This document shows, in pieces, positions 10,360 through 19,488 of a DNA stretch of 64,000 nucleotides. The position numbers and the translations under genes are program-made. Each line of letters begins with the position of its first letter. The first letter of the stretch is position 1. The notes below the pieces were generated by a model, which was given only the letters and a program-made list of their open reading frames with translations, was not told the origin of the DNA and searched no databases. Source of the DNA: Microbacterium sp. oral taxon 186 str. F0373. Its GTDB lineage: Bacteria; Actinomycetota; Actinomycetes; Actinomycetales; Microbacteriaceae. Location of the stretch: contig NZ_KE150458.1 of assembly GCF_000411455.1 (NCBI RefSeq), positions 694,876 through 758,875 on the forward strand, written 5' to 3'.

Positions 10360-12873
10360 ATGAGTTCCGCCAACCTCACTCGCGAAGAGACGGCGGCTCG
10401 CGCCGCCGGCATCCGACTGCACACCGTCGAGGTCGACCTCGACCTGCGTTCAGCCCCGGATGCCGCGGCGACGACATTTCCCACGCGGTCGACGTTCGCG
10501 TTCACGGCAGTGACCGACACCACGTGGGTCGACTTCATCGGTGAGAGCGTCATCGAGGTGATCGTCAACGACCGTGCGCAACCGGTCGAGTGGGACGGTG
10601 CGCGCATCCGTCTGCGGGGACTCGTGGCCGACGCGACGACGCCGAATGTGGTGCGCATTCACGCGACGGCGCGGTACAGCACGTCCGGTGAGGGTCTGCA
10701 CCGCTTCCGCGACCCCGTCGATGACGCCACCTATCTGTACACCCAGTACGAGCCTGCCGACTGCCGTCGCGTCTACCCGTGCTTCGAGCAGCCGGACATG
10801 AAGGCGCGCTGGCGCTTCACCGTCGCCGCCCCGACGGGCTGGGAGGTGTTGTCCAACGGCGCTGAGACCTCGCGCGACGAGGTCGCCGGGGGAGTGCGCG
10901 TGCACTTCACCGAGACGCTGCCGCTGTCGAGCTACATCACCGCCGTCGCCGCGGGTCCCTACCATCGCGTCAACGGCACGCATCGCGGCACGCAGGCCCC
11001 CATCGCTCTCGGTGTGCTCTGCCGCGCGTCGCTCGCCGCTCACCTGGACGCCGACGAGATCCTCGACATCACCCGACAGGGGCTGTCGTTCTTCGAGAAC
11101 GCGTTCGACTTCCCGTACCCCTGGGGGAAGTACGACCAGATCTTCGTCCCCGAGTACAACCTCGGGGCCATGGAGAACCCCGGACTGGTGACCTTCACCG
11201 AGGCGTACGTGTTCCGCGGTGCGTCGACGACCGCTCAGCACGAAGCCCGCGCGAACACGATCCTGCACGAGATGGCCCACATGTGGTTCGGCGATCTGGC
11301 GACGATGCGGTGGTGGGATGACCTGTGGCTGAAGGAGTCGTTCGCCGACTACATGGGCACGCGTGCTGCCGCGGCCGTGGGGGGCTTCCCGGACGCGTGG
11401 GTCAGCTTCGCCACCCGGCGCAAGGGATGGGCATACACGCAGGACCAGCTGCCCACCACGCACCCGATCGTCGCCGATATCCCTGATCTGGAAGCCGCCA
11501 AGCTCAACTTCGACGGCATCACGTACGCAAAGGGCGCGTCGGTGCTCAAGCAGCTCGTCGGCTTCGTGGGGGAGGAGGCCTTCTTCCGCGGAGCGCAGCG
11601 CTACTTCGCCCGACACGCCTTCGGCAACACGACCCTCCCCGACCTTCTCACGGCTCTCGAGGAGGCGTCGGGGCGTGATCTGGCGGCGTGGAGCGCAGCG
11701 TGGCTGCAGACGACCGGTGTCACCGAGCTCAGTGCCGAGCGCACGTCGGACGGCTTGGAGCTGGCCGTCTCGACGGTACGCCCCGACCGGGTGACCGTGG
11801 GGCTGTACGGCGACGCGGGCGGGCGTCTCGTGCGCCGCGGCGAGATCGCGACCGATGTCGTCGCACCGCGCACGCCGCTCGAGGGGGCCCGGCGTGATGA
11901 CGTCGTCCTCGTCGTCCCCAACGACGACGATCGCACCTATGCGAAGGTCCGTCTGGATGCCGCGTCCACCGCGGCCGTCGCCCGCGGTCTGTCGACGATC
12001 GACGACGCGCTCGCGCGCGCCGTGATCTGGGCGGCACTGTGGAATGCGACGCGCGACGGCATCCTGCCCGCGCGGCGCTACATCGACATCGTCGCGCGCC
12101 ATGCGCCGGAGGAGACGGATGCGGCGCTGCTGACGGATGCGACGGCCCGCGCCGCGTTTACGATCGGCCATTTCGCCGCGGATGATGACCGCGCCCCGCT
12201 GGCCGCGCAGTGGCTGGACACGGCGTGGAATGCGCTGAGCCACGCGACACCGGGCTCTGACGCTCAGCTCATCTGGGCACGCACGGTGGGCACCGCGGCA
12301 TCGGTCTGCGGCGACCGCGCCGCCGACCTGCGGGCAGTGCTGTCCGGAGCCATCCCGCCGCCGGCGGGTCCGCCGCTGGACCCCGAGCTCCGCTGGGCGT
12401 GGCTCATCGCCCTCGCCACGAGCGGAGACGCCGACGAGGCAGACATCGCACGCGAGCTGCGCACCGATGACACCGCGTCGGGACGCGTGGCCGCGCGGAC
12501 CGCGCGGACGGCGCACCCCGCGGCCGCCGTGCGCGCCGCGGCATGGGATGCGGCGTGGGAGGACGAGACGCTGACCAACGATCACCTCGATGCCACGATC
12601 GCCGGCGTGCGCGCGGGCGGACGCCGTGACCTGGTCGCCGACTTCGACGACGACTACTTCGCACGTATCCTGCCCACCTGGCAGTCACGGTCGATCGAGA
12701 TCGCCCGTCGCCTGGTGATCGGCCTGTTCCCGGCATCCCCGTCGCTCGACGCCGCCGACGCCTGGTTGCGAGATCACCCGGACGCGCCGGGGGCCCTCCG
12801 CCGTCTCGTGATCGAGCAGCGCGACGGCCTCGCCCGCGATCTGCGCGTGCGGGCGGCACAGCCCTCGCGCTGA
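10360..12873 (+). CDS. pepN: Aminopeptidase N (M1 family zinc metalloprotease)
   Basis: Removes N-terminal residues from peptides in the cytoplasm. The 837-aa protein has the exopeptidase motif GAMENPG, followed by the zinc site HEMAHMWFGDL with H303, E304 and H307. The third ligand is E326 in WLKESFADYMG. An N-terminal beta domain and an ERAP1-like C-terminal helical domain account for the rest. The length matches actinobacterial PepN (about 840-860 aa). It starts at the ATG 6 nt after a CAGCAT element, with no Shine-Dalgarno. It is convergent with fadB and separated from it by a strong bidirectional terminator. Confidence 0.95.
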   Translation: MSSANLTREETAARAAGIRLHTVEVDLDLRSAPDAAATTFPTRSTFAFTAVTDTTWVDFIGESVIEVIVNDRAQPVEWDGARIRLRGLVADATTPNVVRIHATARYSTSGEGLHRFRDPVDDATYLYTQYEPADCRRVYPCFEQPDMKARWRFTVAAPTGWEVLSNGAETSRDEVAGGVRVHFTETLPLSSYITAVAAGPYHRVNGTHRGTQAPIALGVLCRASLAAHLDADEILDITRQGLSFFENAFDFPYPWGKYDQIFVPEYNLGAMENPGLVTFTEAYVFRGASTTAQHEARANTILHEMAHMWFGDLATMRWWDDLWLKESFADYMGTRAAAAVGGFPDAWVSFATRRKGWAYTQDQLPTTHPIVADIPDLEAAKLNFDGITYAKGASVLKQLVGFVGEEAFFRGAQRYFARHAFGNTTLPDLLTALEEASGRDLAAWSAAWLQTTGVTELSAERTSDGLELAVSTVRPDRVTVGLYGDAGGRLVRRGEIATDVVAPRTPLEGARRDDVVLVVPNDDDRTYAKVRLDAASTAAVARGLSTIDDALARAVIWAALWNATRDGILPARRYIDIVARHAPEETDAALLTDATARAAFTIGHFAADDDRAPLAAQWLDTAWNALSHATPGSDAQLIWARTVGTAASVCGDRAADLRAVLSGAIPPPAGPPLDPELRWAWLIALATSGDADEADIARELRTDDTASGRVAARTARTAHPAAAVRAAAWDAAWEDETLTNDHLDATIAGVRAGGRRDLVADFDDDYFARILPTWQSRSIEIARRLVIGLFPASPSLDAADAWLRDHPDAPGALRRLVIEQRDGLARDLRVRAAQPSR

Positions 12874-12910
12874 GCCTGCCCCGGCGTCGCCACCGGACGC
12901 GGACATGAAG

Positions 12911-12951
12911 AACGGAATCGGATGCCGCGAGGTGCGGCATCCGATTCCGTT
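12911..12951. terminator. Bidirectional terminator between pepN and fadB
   Basis: An 18-bp perfect inverted repeat (12911-12928 with 12934-12951) has a 5-nt loop GAGGT. It ends in AA on one side and TT on the other, so it can act on both strands. A second hairpin with CGGATCCG arms lies at 12961-12982, just past the fadB stop. Together they insulate the convergent genes. Confidence 0.85.
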
Positions 12952-12990
12952 GCGTTCGTCCGGATCCGTGACGACGGATCCGGCAGTATG

Positions 12991-15135
12991 TCAGGCGCCG
13001 ATACCGCGAATCGGCGGGTGGTGGAAGGTGTCGCCGAACGCCCGCTCCGACGCGCCCTCGCGGTCGAGGTAGGGTGAGGCGCCGCCGTCGATGAACGGCC
13101 AGCCGGCGCCCAGGATGAGGCACAGGTCGATGTCTTCGACCTCGGGCACGACACCCTCGTCGAGCATCAGCTTGATCTCGGTGGCCAAGCCGTCCTGCAC
13201 GCGGCGCAGGATCGTGTCGGCGGATGCCGGGGTCGACGCAACATGCCCCTTCAGCGCCTTCTCGGCGGCCTTGGTGAAACCGGTGACCCGTCCGCCCTTG
13301 TCCTTCTCGACGACCTCCGGCAGCTCTGCGAGCTGATGGAAGTTCTCGTTCGCGTAGAAGCGGTCGGGGAACGCATGGACCATCGTGTCTTGGACGTGCG
13401 CAGCGACCTTCCAGCCGACGAGATCGATCAGCTGGAACGGCCCCATCGGCAGGCCGAGCGGCGCGAACGCCTTCTCGACATCCGCGACGGGAGTGCCCTC
13501 ATAGACGGCGCGGGCCGCCTCGCCCATGACCTTGGCCAGAAGACGGTTGACGACGAAGCCGGGGGCATCCGCGGTCAGCACCGCGTTCTTGCCGAGGCCC
13601 TTCGCCACCACGAAAGCGGTCGACAGCGCGGCATCCGTCGTGTCCGACGTCTTGACGATCTCGATCAGCGGCATGACCGCGACCGGGTTGAAGAAGTGGA
13701 ATCCGACGAGCCGCTCGGGGTGCGCGAGCTTCGAGCCGATCTCCGCGACCGACAGCGACGAGGTGTTGGTCGCGAGAATCGCATCCTCGGCGACGATCTT
13801 CTCGATCTCACCGAAGACGGCCTGCTTGACGCCGACCTCCTCGAAGACGGCCTCGATGACGAAGTCGCAATCGGCGTACAAGCTCTTGTCGGTCGTCCCG
13901 GTCACGAGCGCGCGCAGCTTGTTCGCCGCATCGGCATCGAGGCGGCCCTTGGCCTCGAGCTTGCCGATCTCGTCGTGAATGTAGGCGACACCCTTGTCGA
14001 CGCGAGCCTGATCCAGGTCGGTGATGAGCACCGGCACCTGGAGCTTGCGCACGAACAGCAGGGCGAACTGGCTCGCCATGAGTCCGGCACCGATGATGCC
14101 GACCTTCGTGACCTTCTTCGCGAGTGCCTTGTCGGGGGCGCCGACGGGTCGCTTCGCCCGCTTCTGTACGAGGTCGAAAGCGTACATGGATGCCGCGAAC
14201 TGATCGCCCGTGACGAGATCGGCCAGAGCCTCGTCTTCCCGCGCGAAGCCTTCGGCCTTCGTGCCGCTCTTGGCCTTGTCGAGCAGTTCGAGCGCGGCGT
14301 AGGGGGAGCGGGGGACGGTGCCGATCTTGGATTCGAGCATGCCGCGGGCCATCTTGATGGCGATGGGCCACTTGGTGAGGCGCTCGATCTTGCCCGGCTC
14401 GTTCTTGCGCTCGACCTTGACGGCGCCCGTGAGCACCGCGTCGGCCCAGGCCAGGGAGCTCTCGAGGTAGGTCGCCGCGGGGAAGATCGCGTCGACGATC
14501 CCGTAGTCGAACGCCTGCTGCGGCTTCAGCATGCGGTTCTGCTTGAGCGGGTTGCTGATGACGACCTCGAGCGCGTTCTCGATGCCGATCAGGTTGGGCA
14601 GCAGGTACGCGCCACCCCAGCCGGGGATGATGCCCAGGAACACCTCGGGCAGCGCGATCGCGGCTGCCGAGGCATCGACCGTGCGGTACGTCGAGTTCAG
14701 CGCGATCTCCAGGCCGCCTCCGAGAGCGAGGCCGTTCACGAAGGCGAAGGAGGGCACCCCGAGATCGCCGAGCGAGCCGAGCACTTTGTGGCCGAGCTGC
14801 GCGACCAGTCGGGCGTTGTCCTTCGAGCCCACCCGAGTGATGTCGGAGAGATCGGCGCCGGCGGCGAGGATGTACTGCTTGCCCGTGATGCCGACGGCCT
14901 GGATCTCGCCGGCGGCTGCGCGGGCCTTGAGTGCCGCCAGCGTCTCTCCGAGCTGGGTGAGGGTCGCCGGCCCGAGGGTGTTGGGGCGCGTGTGGTCGCG
15001 ACCGTTGTCAAGCGTGATCAGTGCGAGCACTTTGCCCGAGGGCAACGTGATGTCACGCACGCGCGAGTGGGTCACGACCTCACCGTCTGCGAGTGCGGTG
15101 AGCGGGGAGAAGTCGATCTCGTCGTAGTTCGTCAT
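12991..15135 (-). CDS. fadB: Multifunctional fatty-acid oxidation protein, enoyl-CoA hydratase/3-hydroxyacyl-CoA dehydrogenase
   Basis: Carries out the middle two steps of beta-oxidation. The 714-aa protein has an N-terminal crotonase domain (GADLSDITRV near residue 95, ALGGGLEIAL, EVFLGIIPGWGGAYLLP). It continues with an NAD-binding Rossmann domain VGIIGAGLMASQFALLF (about residues 345-360) and the 3HCDH signature around GFHFFNPVAVMPLIEIVKT. The catalytic Glu of the hydratase lies in the PEVFLGI block. I use the ATG at 15133-15135 preceded by GAGAGGACG. An in-frame upstream start would add 33 unconserved residues. It follows the thiolase gene by 13 bp, so the two make a thiolase-first operon encoding a trifunctional complex. 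Confidence 0.94.
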   Translation of the reverse strand: MTNYDEIDFSPLTALADGEVVTHSRVRDITLPSGKVLALITLDNGRDHTRPNTLGPATLTQLGETLAALKARAAAGEIQAVGITGKQYILAAGADLSDITRVGSKDNARLVAQLGHKVLGSLGDLGVPSFAFVNGLALGGGLEIALNSTYRTVDASAAAIALPEVFLGIIPGWGGAYLLPNLIGIENALEVVISNPLKQNRMLKPQQAFDYGIVDAIFPAATYLESSLAWADAVLTGAVKVERKNEPGKIERLTKWPIAIKMARGMLESKIGTVPRSPYAALELLDKAKSGTKAEGFAREDEALADLVTGDQFAASMYAFDLVQKRAKRPVGAPDKALAKKVTKVGIIGAGLMASQFALLFVRKLQVPVLITDLDQARVDKGVAYIHDEIGKLEAKGRLDADAANKLRALVTGTTDKSLYADCDFVIEAVFEEVGVKQAVFGEIEKIVAEDAILATNTSSLSVAEIGSKLAHPERLVGFHFFNPVAVMPLIEIVKTSDTTDAALSTAFVVAKGLGKNAVLTADAPGFVVNRLLAKVMGEAARAVYEGTPVADVEKAFAPLGLPMGPFQLIDLVGWKVAAHVQDTMVHAFPDRFYANENFHQLAELPEVVEKDKGGRVTGFTKAAEKALKGHVASTPASADTILRRVQDGLATEIKLMLDEGVVPEVEDIDLCLILGAGWPFIDGGASPYLDREGASERAFGDTFHHPPIRGIGA

Positions 15136-15148
15136 GTCCGTCGTCCTC

Positions 15149-16351
15149 TCAGCGCTTGCGACCGTTGTAGTGCGGGTTCTCCCAGATGACCGACCCGCCC
15201 TGGCCGAGCCCCACGCACATGGCCGTGAGGCCATAGCGGACGTCGGGGCGTTCGGCGAACTGCGCGGCGAGCTGGATCATCAGGCGCACGCCCGACGCGG
15301 CCAGCGGGTGGCCGAGGGCGATCGCCCCGCCCCACTGGTTGACGCGCGGGTCGTCGTCGGCGATGCCGAAGTGATCCAGAAGCGAGATGACCTGCACCGC
15401 GAAGGCCTCGTTGAGCTCGAACAGCCCGATGTCGGCGATGGTCAGACCCGCCTTCTTGAGCGCCTTCTCGGTGGAGGGGATCGGGCCGATGCCCATGATC
15501 TCCGGTTGCACTCCGGCGAAGGCGAACGAGACCATGCGCATCTTCGGGGTGAGACCGAGTTCCTTGACGGCGCCGCCCCCGGCGAGCAGCGACATCGTCG
15601 CCCCGTCCGTGAGCGGTGAGGACGTGCCGGCGGTGACCCGCCCGTGGGGACGGAACGGGGTCTTCAACGCGGCGAGGTCTTCCATCGTGGTCTGCGGGCG
15701 ACGGCCCTCGTCCTCCGTCGCCAGGCCCCAGCTGCCCTCGGCATCCTTCACCGCGACGGGCACCAGATCGGGCTGGAACTTGCCGGCCTCGTATGCGGCC
15801 TGCGCCTTGTGCTGGCTGAGCATGCCGAAGCGGTCGGAGCGCTCCTTGGTGAGCTGCGGGAACCGGTCGAAGATTCTCTCGGCCGTCACGCCCATGTTCA
15901 GCGCACCCGGGTCGACCATCCTCTCGGCCACGAACCGCGGGTTGGGGTCGGCGTTTCCGCCGATGGGGTAGTGGCCCATGTGCTCGACACCGCCGGCGAG
16001 GGCGACGTCGTACATGCCGGCGCTGATCGAGGCGCCCATCATGGCGACGCTCGTCATGGCGCCGGCGCACATCCGGTCGATCGCGAAGCCCGGCACGGTC
16101 TGCGGAAGGCCTGCGAGGATGGCCACGGAGCGCCCGAGCGTGAGGCCTTGTTCGCCCGTCTGACTCGTCGCGGCGATCGCGACGTCGTCGACCCGGTCGG
16201 CGGGAACCGCGGTGTTCCGCGCCATCAGTCCGATCGTCGCCTTCACGGCGAGGTCGTCCGCGCGGGTGTTCCAGTACATGCCCTTCTCGCCGGCGCGACC
16301 GAACGGGGTGCGCATTCCATCGACGAAGTAGACGTCCGAGAGCTCGGCCAC
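15149..16351 (-). CDS. fadA: Acetyl-CoA acyltransferase (3-ketoacyl-CoA thiolase)
   Basis: Cleaves 3-ketoacyl-CoA with CoA to acetyl-CoA and a shortened acyl-CoA, the last beta-oxidation step. The 400-aa product carries the acylated Cys in DRMCAGAMTS, the catalytic His in ALGHPLAASG and the second Cys in TAMCVGLGQGG. It starts at a GTG preceded by TTGGAGGCA. It is the first gene of the fadA-fadB operon. Upstream, two similar operator-like sequences flank a TACGCT -10, which points to repression by a TetR-type fatty-acid regulator, though none is encoded in this window. Confidence 0.95.
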   Translation of the reverse strand: MAELSDVYFVDGMRTPFGRAGEKGMYWNTRADDLAVKATIGLMARNTAVPADRVDDVAIAATSQTGEQGLTLGRSVAILAGLPQTVPGFAIDRMCAGAMTSVAMMGASISAGMYDVALAGGVEHMGHYPIGGNADPNPRFVAERMVDPGALNMGVTAERIFDRFPQLTKERSDRFGMLSQHKAQAAYEAGKFQPDLVPVAVKDAEGSWGLATEDEGRRPQTTMEDLAALKTPFRPHGRVTAGTSSPLTDGATMSLLAGGGAVKELGLTPKMRMVSFAFAGVQPEIMGIGPIPSTEKALKKAGLTIADIGLFELNEAFAVQVISLLDHFGIADDDPRVNQWGGAIALGHPLAASGVRLMIQLAAQFAERPDVRYGLTAMCVGLGQGGSVIWENPHYNGRKR

Positions 16352-16366
16352 ACTGCCTCCAAGGGT

Positions 16367-16403
16367 TGAGATTCAGTCCAGCGTACGGTGAAACTCAGTC
16401 TCA
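16367..16403 (-). promoter_or_regulatory. Paired operator-like sites around the fadA promoter
   Basis: TGAAACTCAGTCTCA (16389-16403) is a 15-bp near-perfect palindrome with one mismatched pair. A partial copy, TGAGATTCAGTCC, starts at 16367, exactly 22 bp (two helical turns) away. A minus-strand -10 candidate TACGCT lies between them at 16385-16380. This places one site in the promoter spacer and one near the transcription start, which is typical of repression. The regulator is unknown. Confidence 0.6.
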
Positions 16404-16423
16404 CGGAAACGCTTGGAACGATT

Positions 16424-17620
16424 CTACGACGCGAGGTCGGAGGCAGCCTCGGTGGTCTGCACGGATTCGACAAACGCGCCGGCGATGACCCTCGCCGTCG
16501 TCTCGATCTGCCACGGACGCGCGCCATGGGCCGCGAGCGCTTCGCCGATGGATGCCGCATCGATCTCGGCCGGGGGAGCCCACGCGACCCGCCGCAGGGT
16601 GTCGGGGGTCAGAAGGTTCTCCGTCGGCATCCGCAGGTCGACGGCAAGCTGTTCCACGAGCGGGCGCGCCGCCTTCAGCCGGAGGTCCGCCGCCGGGTTG
16701 CGCTCCGCCCATGCCCGCGGAGGCGGCATTCCATCGCCGGAGGCGCGCTCCGCGGGCAACGCGGGATCGGCGCGGCCGGCCTCGATCGCGGCCCACCACC
16801 GGTCGAGCTGACTGCGGCTCGCGCGGCCAGTGAAGTCCTTGACGCGCGCCAGATCCTGCTTCGTCTTGGGGTCGGCGATGACGACGGCCACCAGAGCGCG
16901 ATCGGGAACGAGTCGACCGGGCGAGGTGTCCTGCTCACGCGCGTACTCCTCGCGGGCGATCCAGAGGGCTCGCGCGATCGCCAGCGCTCGGCGACCGCGG
17001 ACGGTGTGCAGACCGCTGAGGCGCCGCCAGGGCTCCTCGCGAGCGGGCTTCACGGGCCGCGTACGCACCGTCTCGAACTCCTGAGCCGCGATGTCGGTCT
17101 TTCCCTGCTCCTCGAGCTCGTCGCGCAGCACCTCGAAGACATCCACGAGGTGCAGCACATCCAGCGCGGCGTACTCGAGCCAGGGCTGAGGCAGCGGACG
17201 CGTCGACCAATCCGCCGCGGAATGCGCCTTCGCGAGGGTGATTCCCAACGTGTCCTCGACGACCGCGCCGAGGCCCACGCGCTCATGCCCGAGAAGACGG
17301 GCGGCGAGTTCGGTGTCGAAGATCTGAGGCGGCTCGAGGTTCTCCTCCCGAAGGGAGGGCAGGTCCTGGCTGGCGGCGTGGAGGATCCAGGTGATGTCTC
17401 CGATCGCCTCTTGCAGCGGCGACAGATCGCCCACCGCAGGAGGGTCGACGAGGAAGACGCCGGCACCGCGCCGGTACACCTGGATGAGATACGCCCGCTG
17501 CGAGTAGCGGAAGCCTGATGCGCGCTCCACGTCGACGGCCACCGGGCCGGTGCCCGCGGCGAGCGCGTCGGCGGCGGCGGCGAGGCCGGCGGCATCCGTG
17601 ATGACGTCGTACTCAGCCAC
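16424..17620 (-). CDS. rnd: Ribonuclease D-like 3'-5' exonuclease with HRDC domain
   Basis: A roughly 398-aa DEDDy-type exoribonuclease likely to trim tRNA and other stable RNA 3' ends. Motif I is VAVDVERASG (Asp and Glu), motif II includes LHAASQDLPSL, and motif III has the Tyr and Asp in YAALDVLHLV. A C-terminal HRDC-like helical region follows (LARVKDFTG..QLDRWWAAIEAG). I prefer the GTG at 17618-17620, which has AAGGGGAA 5-7 nt upstream, over an in-frame GTG 21 nt earlier. It overlaps the DUF3000 stop by 8 bp. DUF3000 and RNase D are also neighbours in mycobacteria. Confidence 0.9.
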   Translation of the reverse strand: MAEYDVITDAAGLAAAADALAAGTGPVAVDVERASGFRYSQRAYLIQVYRRGAGVFLVDPPAVGDLSPLQEAIGDITWILHAASQDLPSLREENLEPPQIFDTELAARLLGHERVGLGAVVEDTLGITLAKAHSAADWSTRPLPQPWLEYAALDVLHLVDVFEVLRDELEEQGKTDIAAQEFETVRTRPVKPAREEPWRRLSGLHTVRGRRALAIARALWIAREEYAREQDTSPGRLVPDRALVAVVIADPKTKQDLARVKDFTGRASRSQLDRWWAAIEAGRADPALPAERASGDGMPPPRAWAERNPAADLRLKAARPLVEQLAVDLRMPTENLLTPDTLRRVAWAPPAEIDAASIGEALAAHGARPWQIETTARVIAGAFVESVQTTEAASDLAS

Positions 17621-18218
17621 GCGTTCCCCTTCCTGATGCACCCCGCTGCGAGCCGAACACGGCGATGCCCTCTGATCCCGGCGGCAATCCCGCCAACATG
17701 CACACGAGCTCCGCCCACGCCTCGATGTGGGCCATCAGGTCACCGGCGGGCGTCCAGGACGACCGCAATTCGATCTGCGCCCCGTCGCCCTCGGCGGCGA
17801 GCGAACCGAACCCCTTCGACAGGGTCTTGGTCGCCGTACCGGACTCCGAATGGAAGGCCGCGCCGCGCGCCTCGAGCGCATCGACGAGCCACGACCAGGC
17901 AACGTCCGCGAGCAGCGGGTCGACGCCGATCTCGGCTTCGAGTGGAGCTTGCGCAAAACACACGATACGCCACGGCCCACCCCATGCGTCCGGTTCGGCA
18001 GGGTCGTGCATGAGGACGAAGCGCCCGGTGCCGTAGGGCGAATCCAGCCCGTCCGCATCCGGACGGACGTCACCCGCGAAGGCGATCGCCTCCGGGGCGA
18101 GACTCGTCGGAGCGGCGATCTCGCGCACGGAGAAGTCAGACCGGAAAGTCAGGGACCGCAGCTGCTCTGCGGCGCGTGCGAAGGCCGGTGTCTCAGCGGC
18201 GGGACGGGTGTCATCCAC
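17613..18218 (-). CDS. DUF3000 family protein
   Basis: A roughly 200-aa soluble protein of the actinobacterial DUF3000 family, with TFRSDFSVREIAAP near the N-terminus, GRFVLMHDPAEPDAWGGPWRIVCFAQAPLE in the middle, and ELRSSWTP..DLMAHIEAWAELVCMLAGLPPG near the end. No catalytic motif is apparent. The GTG at 18218 is favoured because TAGTCT lies exactly 6 nt upstream (18230-18225). A GTG two codons earlier (18224) is the alternative. It is transcribed with RNase D. Its promoter shares two bases with that of the divergent hydrolase gene. Confidence 0.8.
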   Translation of the reverse strand: MDDTRPAAETPAFARAAEQLRSLTFRSDFSVREIAAPTSLAPEAIAFAGDVRPDADGLDSPYGTGRFVLMHDPAEPDAWGGPWRIVCFAQAPLEAEIGVDPLLADVAWSWLVDALEARGAAFHSESGTATKTLSKGFGSLAAEGDGAQIELRSSWTPAGDLMAHIEAWAELVCMLAGLPPGSEGIAVFGSQRGASGRGTRG

Positions 18219-18224
18219 GGTCAC

Positions 18225-18234
18225 AGACTAGGAT
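18225..18234. promoter_or_regulatory. Overlapping back-to-back -10 elements (bidirectional promoter)
   Basis: The 10-bp sequence AGACTAGGAT reads TAGTCT on minus (18230-18225) and TAGGAT on plus (18229-18234), sharing the central TA. The minus element is 6 nt from the DUF3000 GTG. The plus element is 9 nt from the ATG at 18244. Confidence 0.6.
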
Positions 18235-18243
18235 GGGCCCACG

Positions 18244-19488
18244 ATGAAGGCACCCAGGCGCGCCGCCCTCGGCGCCTTACGAATCGGCGCTCCGGCCACC
18301 CTGCGGATGCTAGCCCTCTCCCTCGCTGCAGCCCTGTTCGCGACGGCCGCGATGGCTTTCGCCGTCGCACTGCGCATGGCACGGCGAGTGGTCACCCCGT
18401 CACGGCGCGTCCCCGACACGCGCATCGTCGACATCGACGTGCCCGCGCAGACGATCACGCTGGCGCGCACGCCCGACACGGTGCTGCCCGGACGCTACGG
18501 CCTGTTCACGACCGGCTCCGCCGATTATCTCAAGGTGGGCTCGGTGCTGGCCAGCGACGGCGACACCGTCAAGCGGAAGCTGCTCACGCAGGTCGGCGGT
18601 CAGTCGAGCCTCGATGCCGACGCGGCGTTCAGCGGCTGGTACTACCAGCGCCCGGAGGAACTGCATCTGCCGTTCACGCGCGAGCACGTGCCGGCGGCGA
18701 TCGGCGCCTGCCCGGCGTGGCTGTTCCCGGCAGAGCCGTCGAGCGACCTCGACGACGAGACCTGGGTCATCCAGATCCATGGACGCGGCACGACGCGTGC
18801 CGAATGCCTGCGTGCCGTGCCGGTGTTCCATGCTCTGGGCATCACGTCGCTCGTCGTGTCGTACCGCAACGACGGCGACGCTCCGCGCAGCCGTGCCGGA
18901 GCCTACGCGCTCGGCGCGACCGAGTGGCGCGATGTGGATGCCGCCGTCAGCTGGGCTCTGCGACACGGCGCCCGCCGCATCGTGCTCATGGGCTGGTCGA
19001 TGGGCGGCGCGATCGCGCTGCAGACGTCGCTCGGCTCCGCGCACCGAGAGCAGATCGTCGGCGTCATCCTCGATTCGCCGGTGGTGGACTGGCGCACCGT
19101 CCTCTCCTATCAGGCCAAGGCGTTGCACGTGCCCGCGCCCGTCACCGATCTGGCGATGGGAGCACTGCGCACGGGATGGGCGGCGCCCGCGATCGGCGCC
19201 GACGGAGCGATTCCGCTCGACCGACTCGACATCGTGGCGCGTGCCGCAGAACTGCGCCATCCCGTGCTCATCCTGCACAGCGATGACGACGGGTTCGTCC
19301 CATCCAGCGCCTCGCACCGCCTGGCCGATGCCCGACCCGACCTGGTCGAGTTGCAGGTGTTCCGCACGGCGCGTCACACGAAGCTCTGGAACTACGACCA
19401 GCAGCGCTGGACCGACGCGATCGGCGACTGGCTGCGCACACACGATCTGGTGCCCGCGCCGGCGCCGGTCGACGAGGGAGAACGATGA
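18244..19488 (+). CDS. Membrane-anchored alpha/beta hydrolase
   Basis: A 414-aa protein with one N-terminal hydrophobic segment (about residues 20-43, MLALSLAAALFATAAMAFAV). A hydrolase domain follows, with nucleophile elbow GWSMGG and an HSDDDGFVP acid-residue block. The final catalytic His is probably in ARHTKLWNY. Substrate unknown; such enzymes are usually esterases, lipases or peptidases. The domain between residues 50 and 150 is an extra N-terminal cap of unknown role. The ATG at 18244 is used. Its stop overlaps the zapE start by 4 bp, so the two are co-translated. Confidence 0.85.
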   Translation: MKAPRRAALGALRIGAPATLRMLALSLAAALFATAAMAFAVALRMARRVVTPSRRVPDTRIVDIDVPAQTITLARTPDTVLPGRYGLFTTGSADYLKVGSVLASDGDTVKRKLLTQVGGQSSLDADAAFSGWYYQRPEELHLPFTREHVPAAIGACPAWLFPAEPSSDLDDETWVIQIHGRGTTRAECLRAVPVFHALGITSLVVSYRNDGDAPRSRAGAYALGATEWRDVDAAVSWALRHGARRIVLMGWSMGGAIALQTSLGSAHREQIVGVILDSPVVDWRTVLSYQAKALHVPAPVTDLAMGALRTGWAAPAIGADGAIPLDRLDIVARAAELRHPVLILHSDDDGFVPSSASHRLADARPDLVELQVFRTARHTKLWNYDQQRWTDAIGDWLRTHDLVPAPAPVDEGER

